This document shows positions 17,351-25,159 of a stretch of 45,126 nt of DNA, in pieces. The translations under genes and the position numbers were made by a program. Position 1 is the stretch's first letter, and each line of letters begins with the position of its first letter. Below the pieces are notes generated by a model. It did not search any database. It was not told where the DNA came from and saw only the letters and a program-made list of their open reading frames with translations. Source of the DNA: Bradyrhizobium sp. (GTDB taxonomy: Bacteria > Pseudomonadota > Alphaproteobacteria > Rhizobiales > Xanthobacteraceae); assembly GCF_004799405.1 (NCBI RefSeq), contig NZ_SSMW01000148.1:1-45126 (forward strand). The letters run 5' to 3'.

Positions 17351-18658
17351 ATGGCAACCAGATCGACAACAGGAGCGGACGGTGCGCCTCGGACGAAGCG
17401 CAGGTTGTCGCGCCGGCAAATATTGGGTGAGGGTAGCGCCCTGCTGGCCGGCGCGTTGGTGAGCGGTGCCGCAACGGAGCCAGCACATGCCGAGGCGGTG
17501 ACCGCCAACTCCGGCAATGTACCGCCTAACGTCCCCGAATGGATGAAGACTCCCGGCGATCCCATGGGAAGCCAGCTTTATGGAACGCCTTCGCCGTTCG
17601 AAAAGAACGTTGTCAAAAATATTCCGAAAAACCTGCCGCAATACATCTCCGCCTCGGGGCGGACGCCGCTGCAGGATCTCGATGGCATCATTACGCCGAA
17701 CGGGCTGTTCTATGAACGTCATCACGGCGGGGTGCCCACCATCGACCCGGAACAACATCGGCTGATGCTGCATGGATTGGTCGACAGGCCCCTGATCTTC
17801 ACCATGGACGACATCCGCCGCTTTCCATCGCAATCGCGGATTCACTTTCTCGAATGTTCCGGCAACCCGGTCTATACCAAGCCTTACGGCAAGACCGCCT
17901 CCGACCTTGTCGGGTTGTTGAGTTGCGCCGAATGGACCGGCGTCAGCCTCAAACTGGTGCTGCAGGAAGCCGGACTGCGTCCCGAAGCCAAGTGGATCGT
18001 GGCCGAGGGCGCAGACGCGGCGGCGCTGACCCGCAGCATTCCGATCGAAAAATGTCTTGAAGACGCCATGCTGGTATACAGCCAGAACGGCGAGCGGTTG
18101 CGCCCGCAACAAGGATATCCGTTGCGACTGCTGCTGCCCGGCTTCGAAGGCAACATGAACGTGAAATGGTTGCGCCGCCTCAAGGCCGTGACGGAGCCGG
18201 CCTATTCGCGCGAGGAAACATCGAAATACACCGATCTGATGCCGGACGGCAAAGCGCGGGAATTCACTTTCTACATGGAAGCCAAATCCATCATCACCCG
18301 GCCGTCGGGCGGGCAGAAGCTCGGCGGTCCCGGTTTTCACGAAATTACCGGCATTGCCTGGAGCGGGCATGGCAAGATCAAGCGCGTCGACGTCTCGGTC
18401 GACGGTGGCAAAAACTGGCAAGCCGCTGAGTTGCAGGAACCGGTGCTGACGCGCGCTTTGACCCGGTTTCGCCTGCCGTGGCAATGGGACGGTCAGCCGG
18501 CCGTGATCCAAAGCCGCGCGATCGATGAGACCGACTACGTGCAGCCGACATTTTCGGAGCTGTTGACGGTCCGCGGCGAGAATTCCTTCTACCACAACAA
18601 CGCCATTCAGCCGTGGCGCATCGATGCGCAAGGGCAGGTGACCAATGCGAACGCGTAA
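17351..18658 (+). CDS. soxC: SoxC, sulfane dehydrogenase molybdopterin subunit
   Basis: Molybdenum-cofactor sulfite-oxidase-family enzyme, 435 residues, the size of SoxC. The Tat signal has RR at residues 21-22 (SRRQILGEGSALLAGALVSG), so it folds with cofactor before export to the periplasm. The oxidoreductase molybdopterin domain carries the Mo-ligand Cys169 in FLECSGN, and the C-terminal Mo-co dimerisation domain includes GIAWSGHGKIKRVDVSVDGG. In Sox systems SoxCD oxidises the sulfane sulfur bound to SoxYZ, passing electrons to the SoxD cytochrome. GGAGG lies about 7 bases before the ATG. soxD overlaps its end by 14 bases. soxXYZAB are not in the window, so it may serve a distant sox cluster or act as a sulfite dehydrogenase. 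Confidence 0.92.
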   Translation: MATRSTTGADGAPRTKRRLSRRQILGEGSALLAGALVSGAATEPAHAEAVTANSGNVPPNVPEWMKTPGDPMGSQLYGTPSPFEKNVVKNIPKNLPQYISASGRTPLQDLDGIITPNGLFYERHHGGVPTIDPEQHRLMLHGLVDRPLIFTMDDIRRFPSQSRIHFLECSGNPVYTKPYGKTASDLVGLLSCAEWTGVSLKLVLQEAGLRPEAKWIVAEGADAAALTRSIPIEKCLEDAMLVYSQNGERLRPQQGYPLRLLLPGFEGNMNVKWLRRLKAVTEPAYSREETSKYTDLMPDGKAREFTFYMEAKSIITRPSGGQKLGGPGFHEITGIAWSGHGKIKRVDVSVDGGKNWQAAELQEPVLTRALTRFRLPWQWDGQPAVIQSRAIDETDYVQPTFSELLTVRGENSFYHNNAIQPWRIDAQGQVTNANA

Positions 18659-19208
18659 GTTCGGTTTGGCGATACTCACCGTGATGGCGCTTGGGCTGGC
18701 CGCGCAGGTTCGGGCACAGGGCCACTACGGTATCGGGCGAGCCGCGACGGAAGCAGAAATTGCGGGCTGGAATATCGATATCGATCGCAACGGTGCCAAC
18801 CTTCCGGAAGGAAGCGGCAGCGTCAGTCATGGCCGCGAAGTGTTCGACCAGCAATGCGCGGCTTGCCACGGCGCGAAAGGCGAGGGCGGCGTGGGTGATC
18901 GCCTTGTCGGCGGGCAGGGCACGATTGCGACGGCCAAACCGATCAAGACGGTCGGTAGCTACTGGCCCCACGCGCCGACACTGTTCGACTATATTCGTCG
19001 CGCGATGCCGCAGAATGCGCCGCAGTCCCTTAGCAACGAAGACGTTTACGCGGTCTCAGCCTATATCCTCAATCTGAATGGACTGCTGCCCGCCGATGCC
19101 ACGCTCGATGCAAAATCGCTCGCCGCCATCAAGATGCCGAATAGGAACATGTTCGTCGGCGATCCGCGTCCCGACGTTAAAAATCCGGCATGCGTGACAG
19201 GCTGTTGA
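18645..19208 (+). CDS. soxD: SoxD-like monohaem cytochrome c
   Basis: Periplasmic c-type cytochrome, 187 residues, electron acceptor partner of SoxC. A Sec signal peptide ends near VRAQ (about residue 25) and one haem site C-A-A-C-H is at residues 71-75. A likely distal Met ligand is in RRAMPQNAP. The text GVGDRLVGGQGTI and YWPHAPTLFDYIRRAMPQ is typical of SoxD. Classical Paracoccus SoxD is dihaem and about twice this length, so this is the short monohaem form. The last residues are CVTGC, with two extra cysteines. It overlaps soxC by 14 bases in another frame, consistent with coupled translation. Confidence 0.88.
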   Translation: MRTRKFGLAILTVMALGLAAQVRAQGHYGIGRAATEAEIAGWNIDIDRNGANLPEGSGSVSHGREVFDQQCAACHGAKGEGGVGDRLVGGQGTIATAKPIKTVGSYWPHAPTLFDYIRRAMPQNAPQSLSNEDVYAVSAYILNLNGLLPADATLDAKSLAAIKMPNRNMFVGDPRPDVKNPACVTGC

Positions 19209-19433
19209 AGCCAACAGTCTCCGCGTGCGCCCGCGGCGCAGTGAACAGAAACCGGGCGACCGCAACTAAAACAGGCAGCAAGCGGGCCAAGGTGATTCCG
19301 ACGGCCCCGGTTAACGGCGCGGCTGATGGCGCTTCTTCATGCGCCTGCGGCCATCGGTGCGCCTGCCTATTGCCATCGCCGCCGTTCTGGCTGTTTACTG
19401 GGGCAGGGCACGATCATCCTGGGGGAGAAGAAC

Positions 19434-20699
19434 ATGTCGGTTGCTAGCACGCCAGTTTCGGCTTCGATGACGGGGGCCGCATCGTCTACGCGCTGGATCC
19501 AGCTCGTGCTGGGTCTGATTGCGATGATGTCGATCTCGAGTCCGCAATACGTCTGGACACTCTTCACCAAGTCCTTTCAGGACAACCTGCACGCGAACCT
19601 TCCCGCGATCCAGATCACCTTTTCCATCGTCATCGTGCTGCAAACCTGGCTCTCGCCGTTGCAGGGATATCTCGTCGACAAGTTCGGCCCGCGGTTGCTG
19701 ATCGCGATCGGTTGCCTGCTGTCCGGCCTTGGCTGGGTAACCTCGGCCTACGCCACCGACCTGGTCGGTCTGTATTCTACCTACGGGCTGTTCTGCGGCA
19801 TCGGGACCGGCATCGTCTACGTCGGCATCGTCGGGCTGATGGTGCGCTGGTTTCCTGACCGGCGCGGTTTCGCTACCGGAATGGTGGCGGCCGGCTACGG
19901 TTTCGGCGCGATCGCAACCACTTTCCCGATCGACACCATGCTCAAGAGCAACGGCTATCAGCACACGCTGGTGGTTTTCGGCATCATTCTCGGACTGATC
20001 GGAGCTGCTGCATCGCTTTTCCTGCGCATGCCGGGTCCGTCGGATGTTCTTCCACCGGCGCCGGTCGCGACGACCTCGATCGATGTCGCCCCCAAGGCGA
20101 TGCTGCGTACCGGGGTTTTCTGGCTGCTGTTCTTCATGATGACCATGATGTCCACCGGCGGCCTGATGATCATTTCGCAATTCGCCTCTTTCTCGCGCGA
20201 TTTCGGCGTGGCCTCGGTGATGGTGTTCGGACTGGCGGCATTGCCGCTGGCGCTGACCGTGGATCGCATCACCAACGGCCTGACGCGGCCATTCTTCGGT
20301 TGGGTGTCCGATCGGATCGGACGTGAAAATACCATGGCGATCGCGTTTCTGATGGAGGCCGCGGCGGTCAGCACCATGGTGCTGTTCCGCGATAATGCGC
20401 TGGTCTTTGTCATCCTGTCGGCGGTGGTGTTTTTCGGCTGGGGCGAAATCTTCTCGCTGTTCCCCTCGACGCTGACCGATACCTTCGGCACCAAACAGGC
20501 CACCACCAATTACGGATTCCTCTATATGGCGCAGGGAGTGGGTTCGGTGCTCGGTGGCCCGCTGGCCGCCCTTCTGCATGACGCGACGGGAAGCTGGCTG
20601 CCGGTGTTCGGCATCATTATCGCGCTTGATATCCTGACCGGCATCCTGGCGGTGGCGGTGCTCAAGCCGATGCGGAGGGCCTACTTGTCGGCGGCATAA
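19434..20699 (+). CDS. MFS transporter, oxalate/formate antiporter (OFA) type
   Basis: Inner-membrane major facilitator, 421 residues with about 12 helices. The first half carries LQTWLSPLQGYLVDKFGPRL and GIGTGIVYVGIVGLMVRWFPDRRGFATGM, the pattern of the OFA family; the loop DRIGRENTMA is in the second half. OFA members exchange small carboxylates such as oxalate and formate, but the substrate here is open. The ATG at 19434 has GGGGGAGAAG just upstream; an open frame back to 19326 is judged non-coding. It follows soxD by 225 bp, in which I see no gene. Its 3' end overlaps the convergent GT41 gene by 38 bases. Confidence 0.9.
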   Translation: MSVASTPVSASMTGAASSTRWIQLVLGLIAMMSISSPQYVWTLFTKSFQDNLHANLPAIQITFSIVIVLQTWLSPLQGYLVDKFGPRLLIAIGCLLSGLGWVTSAYATDLVGLYSTYGLFCGIGTGIVYVGIVGLMVRWFPDRRGFATGMVAAGYGFGAIATTFPIDTMLKSNGYQHTLVVFGIILGLIGAAASLFLRMPGPSDVLPPAPVATTSIDVAPKAMLRTGVFWLLFFMMTMMSTGGLMIISQFASFSRDFGVASVMVFGLAALPLALTVDRITNGLTRPFFGWVSDRIGRENTMAIAFLMEAAAVSTMVLFRDNALVFVILSAVVFFGWGEIFSLFPSTLTDTFGTKQATTNYGFLYMAQGVGSVLGGPLAALLHDATGSWLPVFGIIIALDILTGILAVAVLKPMRRAYLSAA

Positions 20700-23322
20700 C
20701 CTGGTTCCCGCACCACGCTTGCCACATGCCGCGATAGGCGGCCTCGATGTCCCGGGCGAACGCCGCGAAGTCCATCATCCGGCTGCCGGCCATTTTGTGT
20801 CGAAGATTGTGCCGGACCGCGCGCAGCCCCGGTAGGTCGGTCGCCAGACGGGTTGCGAGATCGACATAAGCGCTCTCGCTTTCCGCAATCAGCTCCGGCA
20901 AGCCGATATTGTTCAGGATCGTGACGCCCATTCGCGCCGTGAAGTATTCCCCGGCAAGCGCGACGACAGGTACGCCCATCCATAACGCGTCCAGCGTCGT
21001 CGTGCCGCCGTTGAACGGGAATGGATCCAACGCAATGTCGATCTTGTTGTAGAGGACGTACTGGTTCGATCGTTTGCGCGGCTCAAGCATCAGCCGATCG
21101 AGCGGAAGGCCGAGGCCGGCGAGACGGGCTTCGGTTTCGCGGCGAAAGTCCGGACTATCGATGCCGACGATTTCCAGAAGCAGCCGCGCGTCGGGGACGC
21201 GAGTGAGGATGTCGGCCCAGCGTTTCAGGGTGCGATCGCTGACCTTGGTGAAATTGTTGAAGCAGCCGAAAGTCGTGAAGCCATTGTCCTCGCGCGGCGG
21301 ATGGTCGATTGGTTCCGGAATGCCGGCGCGGGGCTGGTAGCAGCAAAACGTTGCCGGCAAGCGCCACAGTGTGTCGGTGTTGAGATGTTCGGTCATGCCG
21401 ACCGGATCGGCATAAGGATCGGTGATCCGGTAGTCGATCGCTGTCAGGCCCGTCGTTGTGGTGAAGCCAAGCCAGCTCGCCTGGATCGGTGCCGGCTTGC
21501 GCGCAAATACCAGCAACCGGTTGGCCGCCATATGACCCGACATGTCGATCAGAATGTCGATGCCGTCGGCTTCGACAAGATCGGCGGCGGCATCGTCGCT
21601 GATCGTGCGAATATCGCGCCAATGATCGAATCGGGGTTTCAGCCGGGTTGTGACTTCGTCCTCCGAACGGAGGTTGGCGTAGGCGAAGAATTCGAAATCG
21701 CGTAGCTGGTGGTGCTGCAGCAACGGTTCGAAAAAGTAGTTCACTGCGTGATCGCGAAAATCTCCGGAGACATATCCGATCCGGAGGCGCCGGTCCGGAT
21801 CCGTCTTGTTGGCGAACGCGCGCCGTCTCAGCAGCGGAGCCGCAACGTTGACATCGAACAAGCGGGCCTGATCGACCAGGGCCTGGTGCGGCACTTCGGC
21901 GGAATAGCCGAGCAGCATGATCAGGTTGTTATGCGCGTCGATAAAATCCGGCTTCAGACCGATGGCCGATCTGTAGCTGTCGATGGCTTCGGCAATCCTG
22001 CCCTGGGCCTTGAACGCGCCGGCGATATTGCTCATCGCAAGCGCATAGCCCGGCTTGATCCGAAGCGCCTCCTGATAGTGCCGGATCGCCTCGTCCAGCC
22101 GGCCCGCTTCGTTGAGCACGTTGCCGAGGTTGTTGTGCGCCTCGGCAAGTTCGGGGTTCTGGCGAAGCGCCTCGACGAGGTGACCGATCGCTTCATTGGT
22201 CTTGCCCTGATCGAATAAAACAGCGCCCATGTCGTTATGCGCATTCGCGGCGTTCACGCCGGTTGCGATGACGGCGCCATACTGCCTGATCGCTTCGTCC
22301 GGATTGCCGAGCCTGCGATGCAAATTGCCGAGGTTGGTCTGGGCATCGGGGAAGACCGGGCGGAGTTCGATGGCGCGCTGGAAGTGTGCAAGCGCTTCCT
22401 GCAAGCGGTTGAGATCTGCCAGCGCGGTCCCAAGATTGTAGTGCGCTTCGGCAAAACCGGGCGCGATGGCTAGCGCCTGGCGGTATCGCTCGATTGCCTC
22501 AACGGGATTGCCGGACTCCCGCAGCAAGCTGCCCATATTGTTGAACGCCAGCGCGTGGTTGGGGTCGATCCGAATGGCTTTCTCGTAACAAGAGTACGCG
22601 GTTTTGCCGTCGTTGTTTTGCCGATGGATGTTCCCGAGGTCGCTGAGAGCGACGGCATCCTGCGGGTCGATCTCAAGGGCGCGCTCAAGGGATTTGATCG
22701 CATCTTCAATCTGCCCATGCGCTGCCAGCGCACTGCCAAGGCTGCGGTGGAACGAAGCCATATCTGCCTTCTGCCGGATCGCCTGGCCGATCAATTCGAT
22801 GCCGAGACCGACACGGCCGGTTTGAGATGCAAGCACGCCGATCATGTGGAGGCTGTCGGCATGGACCGGGTCCGCCAGCAGGATCGCGGTATAAAGCTTC
22901 TCGGCTTCAGCCAGCCGTCCCGACCTTTGATGGTCGAGCGCGCGTTGATGCATTTCCGCGTGGTCGAGCCGGATTCTCAGCGCGGCAATCGCGGGGTTTG
23001 AAAATCCGCGGGCCGCGGCTTTTTCGAGTACGGCGCGCGCATCGCCGATCGAGCCCGCCAGCAGCAAAGCTTCGGCGAAGGAAAGCCAGTAGCGGCCCTC
23101 CTGCGGATTCGCCCGCAATGCCTTGGTCAGGAATGCCAGCGCCGCGGGAAGGTTACCCTGCTGGACGGCCAGTGTGCCGAGCGCGTGATTGGCTTCGGGG
23201 TTGTTCGGCTCGGATTTCAGAACGCTGCGAAACAGTCGCTCCGCATTTTCGGTGCGCCCGGCGTCGAGGTGAACCAGGCCCTTGCGGACTGCCTTGTTGC
23301 CGGAACGGGCGCTCGCGTTCAT
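20662..23322 (-). CDS. TPR protein with O-GlcNAc-transferase-like (GT41/SPINDLY) domain
   Basis: 886 residues. The N-terminal half (about residues 15-520) is a run of roughly a dozen tetratricopeptide repeats, for example HYNLGTALADLNRLQEALAH and AHNNLGNVLNEAGRLDEAIR. The C-terminal half is a GT41 catalytic region like OGT/SPINDLY: RIGYVSGDFRDHAVNYFFEP, DILIDMSGHMAANRLLVFAR, FGCFNNFTKVSDRTLKRW and the nucleotide-sugar part LDPFPFNGGTTTLDALWMG. It probably glycosylates proteins on Ser/Thr with a nucleotide sugar, in the cytoplasm; targets are unknown. The start ATG 23322 lacks a strong ribosome site, and the open frame to 23514 is not repeat-like. The gene is convergent with, and overlaps, the MFS gene by 38 bases. 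Confidence 0.92.
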   Translation of the reverse strand: MNASARSGNKAVRKGLVHLDAGRTENAERLFRSVLKSEPNNPEANHALGTLAVQQGNLPAALAFLTKALRANPQEGRYWLSFAEALLLAGSIGDARAVLEKAAARGFSNPAIAALRIRLDHAEMHQRALDHQRSGRLAEAEKLYTAILLADPVHADSLHMIGVLASQTGRVGLGIELIGQAIRQKADMASFHRSLGSALAAHGQIEDAIKSLERALEIDPQDAVALSDLGNIHRQNNDGKTAYSCYEKAIRIDPNHALAFNNMGSLLRESGNPVEAIERYRQALAIAPGFAEAHYNLGTALADLNRLQEALAHFQRAIELRPVFPDAQTNLGNLHRRLGNPDEAIRQYGAVIATGVNAANAHNDMGAVLFDQGKTNEAIGHLVEALRQNPELAEAHNNLGNVLNEAGRLDEAIRHYQEALRIKPGYALAMSNIAGAFKAQGRIAEAIDSYRSAIGLKPDFIDAHNNLIMLLGYSAEVPHQALVDQARLFDVNVAAPLLRRRAFANKTDPDRRLRIGYVSGDFRDHAVNYFFEPLLQHHQLRDFEFFAYANLRSEDEVTTRLKPRFDHWRDIRTISDDAAADLVEADGIDILIDMSGHMAANRLLVFARKPAPIQASWLGFTTTTGLTAIDYRITDPYADPVGMTEHLNTDTLWRLPATFCCYQPRAGIPEPIDHPPREDNGFTTFGCFNNFTKVSDRTLKRWADILTRVPDARLLLEIVGIDSPDFRRETEARLAGLGLPLDRLMLEPRKRSNQYVLYNKIDIALDPFPFNGGTTTLDALWMGVPVVALAGEYFTARMGVTILNNIGLPELIAESESAYVDLATRLATDLPGLRAVRHNLRHKMAGSRMMDFAAFARDIEAAYRGMWQAWCGNQVMPPTSRPSASA

Positions 23323-23528
23323 CCGCAGGATAACGATCTGTGAGGGGCAAGGACGATTCTTATAATTGATTCGGGACCGCAAAAGGCGCCTTCGGACAGG
23401 GAATACGCCTGCATCCGTTGCGAGAAGTTTGACAAGGGCTCCACGGGATTTATGATTGTCGTCCTTGAAAGGTCGTGCGGAGGATGGCGAGATACAGCAT
23501 CCTTGTAGTTGCAAGGGAGCAATGGCCT

Positions 23529-24338
23529 ATGAGCACCATCGATTTTGAAAAGCTGGGACCGCAGGACAAGGCAAAAATCACCGACCGGGTTTGGTGGGAG
23601 GAATTGGGCCTTAGTCCGGACAATGAGGTGATCCAGGACCCGCACTGGTTTCAGGTCATCACGCGATCATCGCCCGGATTGCTGGCTAATTCGGTCGCAA
23701 AGTGCGAAATTGACGAAGCCGACATCGACAAGCGCATTCAGGAAACCATCGCTACTTACCGAAAGCTCGGCTCCGCCTTCCACTGGGTAGTCGCCCCGTC
23801 GAGCCGTCCCCGCGACGTTGCCTCGCGCTTGACCGCCGCCGGAATGAAGCTTGGCGGCACTTCCTCCGGGCTGATAGCGGACCCCCGGAAAATAACGGTT
23901 GCACCACACGCGGGTGTTACGGTCGAACCGCTTACCGATAAAAACCTCGACGAATATGTGGCGTTGATTTCGTCCGACGCGTTCATCGAGGAACATGCCG
24001 TAGCGCGACACCGCAAGATGGTTCATCACCACCTCAAGGAAAAAGGAAATCTGGTCAGCCACTTCCTGGCCAGGTTCGAGGGCAAACCCGCAGGCATCGC
24101 CCAGATTCGCTATCACAGCGGCTATGCTTTTATTCCGGGCGGAAGACCGGAGGTGAAGGCGCAGTTCACCAACCATGGCGTATTCAGCGTTCTTGTGGCG
24201 CATTTGGCCGCGGACGCCGTTAAAAAGGGATTCCATGTCATCGCCAACTATGCCGGAAAGGAAACCGCGCCGCTTTGGCTGAAGTTGGGTTTCCAGAAAA
24301 CCTGCGATTACGCGCTTTATTTCTGGCGCCCCAACTAG
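23529..24338 (+). CDS. GNAT-like acyltransferase, unknown substrate
   Basis: 269 residues. The C-terminal half has a GNAT pattern: FLARFEGKPAGIAQIRYHSG (strands 4-5), then VFSVLVAHLAADAVKKGFHV and the closing LWLKLGFQKTCDYALYFW, which is the classic end of the fold. The pyrophosphate-loop consensus is weak, so this may be a diverged member. The N-terminal half resembles GNAT-linked regions that hold a degenerate domain. The start ATG 23529 has AGGGAG about 10 bases upstream; a tiny overlapping ORF (8 codons from 23522) precedes it. It is divergent from the GT41 gene and convergent with the RiPP-like operon 43 bp away, so a link to either is only by position. Confidence 0.75.
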   Translation: MSTIDFEKLGPQDKAKITDRVWWEELGLSPDNEVIQDPHWFQVITRSSPGLLANSVAKCEIDEADIDKRIQETIATYRKLGSAFHWVVAPSSRPRDVASRLTAAGMKLGGTSSGLIADPRKITVAPHAGVTVEPLTDKNLDEYVALISSDAFIEEHAVARHRKMVHHHLKEKGNLVSHFLARFEGKPAGIAQIRYHSGYAFIPGGRPEVKAQFTNHGVFSVLVAHLAADAVKKGFHVIANYAGKETAPLWLKLGFQKTCDYALYFWRPN

Positions 24339-24381
24339 CGCTTCCGGTCGAGTTCGATCTGGCCGGCCAAGGGCGCCGCAA

Positions 24382-25146
24382 TTATTTGTTGCCGGGCCGC
24401 GAATTGCGGTTTCGCCGAACGTCCGCGGCATATACACCGCTCCGTGTCTCATGCGGGTTGATGGTTTCTTCCAGATGCTTCCAATCGTCGTTGCCGAGAG
24501 ACGCCAACCCCTCTACCAACTCGAAGTTGTCCAGTTCCTTCGATGCATATGTCGCGGTTTGCACCGGTTGAAGCTGGAACAGCGGCCGGTTTGTACTGAA
24601 TAAAATCGGGTGACCCGTCTGGCAAAGCCGGATTGTGGAAATGAGGGGGCCGAACCACCAGTCGGTTTCAATGATGCCCTCGAGAACCTCGTAAGCAGGC
24701 CCGCGTGGCAGGTTCGCCGGGCCCCTCACAAGCGTGCTCCAGCCGGGCCGGGTATGCACCAGGACACCCGGCCAGATCTGGATAAGGCCGACCTCGCGTC
24801 TGGCCAACAGGAACGGAAATGGCGTTTGCAGCGCGTTCTTCGCCGGCACCGAGTTCTCGTAAAGATCCGCAAACCCCGGCAATACGACCGCGGTTGCCGG
24901 CTGCCATCTTCTCGCGTCGGCAGCTTTCCAGAAAATCTCGGTGCCGTCCCATTTGAGCATGAAGTCAATTGGCGGATACACGTACCAGCCGAATGCGGAT
25001 GCCGCTGTTAAGGGTTCGCAGTGCTGGTAGGCGCGAAGCGGCATCGATCCGAGCAGGCTCCGGTCGGCCCGCCGCGGCGCGGGCGCATCCGGGAACAAGG
25101 AGAAGAACTTGATCAGCGGTTTTTCTTCATCCGAACTCTTGCTCAT
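24382..25146 (-). CDS. DUF6065-like protein in RiPP-like operon
   Basis: 254 residues, soluble, no signal or membrane segment. The layout matches what I recall of DUF6065: RADRSLLGSMPLRAYQHC, then FGWYVYPPIDFMLKWDG, then GLIQIWPGVLVHTRPGWSTL, VRGPANLPRG, and GIIETDWWFGPLISTIRL followed by a gate-like IRLCQTGHPILFSTNRPLFQ. Function is not known. It lies 13 bp after the LanB stop with AAAGGA in front of its ATG, so it is very likely cotranscribed with the dehydratase and may modify or bind the peptide or its product. The basic tail (residues about 240-254) is low-complexity. Confidence 0.75.
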   Translation of the reverse strand: MSKSSDEEKPLIKFFSLFPDAPAPRRADRSLLGSMPLRAYQHCEPLTAASAFGWYVYPPIDFMLKWDGTEIFWKAADARRWQPATAVVLPGFADLYENSVPAKNALQTPFPFLLARREVGLIQIWPGVLVHTRPGWSTLVRGPANLPRGPAYEVLEGIIETDWWFGPLISTIRLCQTGHPILFSTNRPLFQLQPVQTATYASKELDNFELVEGLASLGNDDWKHLEETINPHETRSGVYAADVRRNRNSRPGNK

Positions 25147-25159
25147 GGCCGCAAGTCCT

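Noticed and set aside
17243..18679. Long open frame opposite soxC (478 codons)
   Set aside because: The plus strand carries an unmistakable SoxC; the opposite frame has no family features and arises from high-GC codon bias.
19395..20579. 394-codon frame opposite the MFS gene
   Set aside because: His/Arg/Glu-rich nonsense text typical of antisense to a membrane protein.
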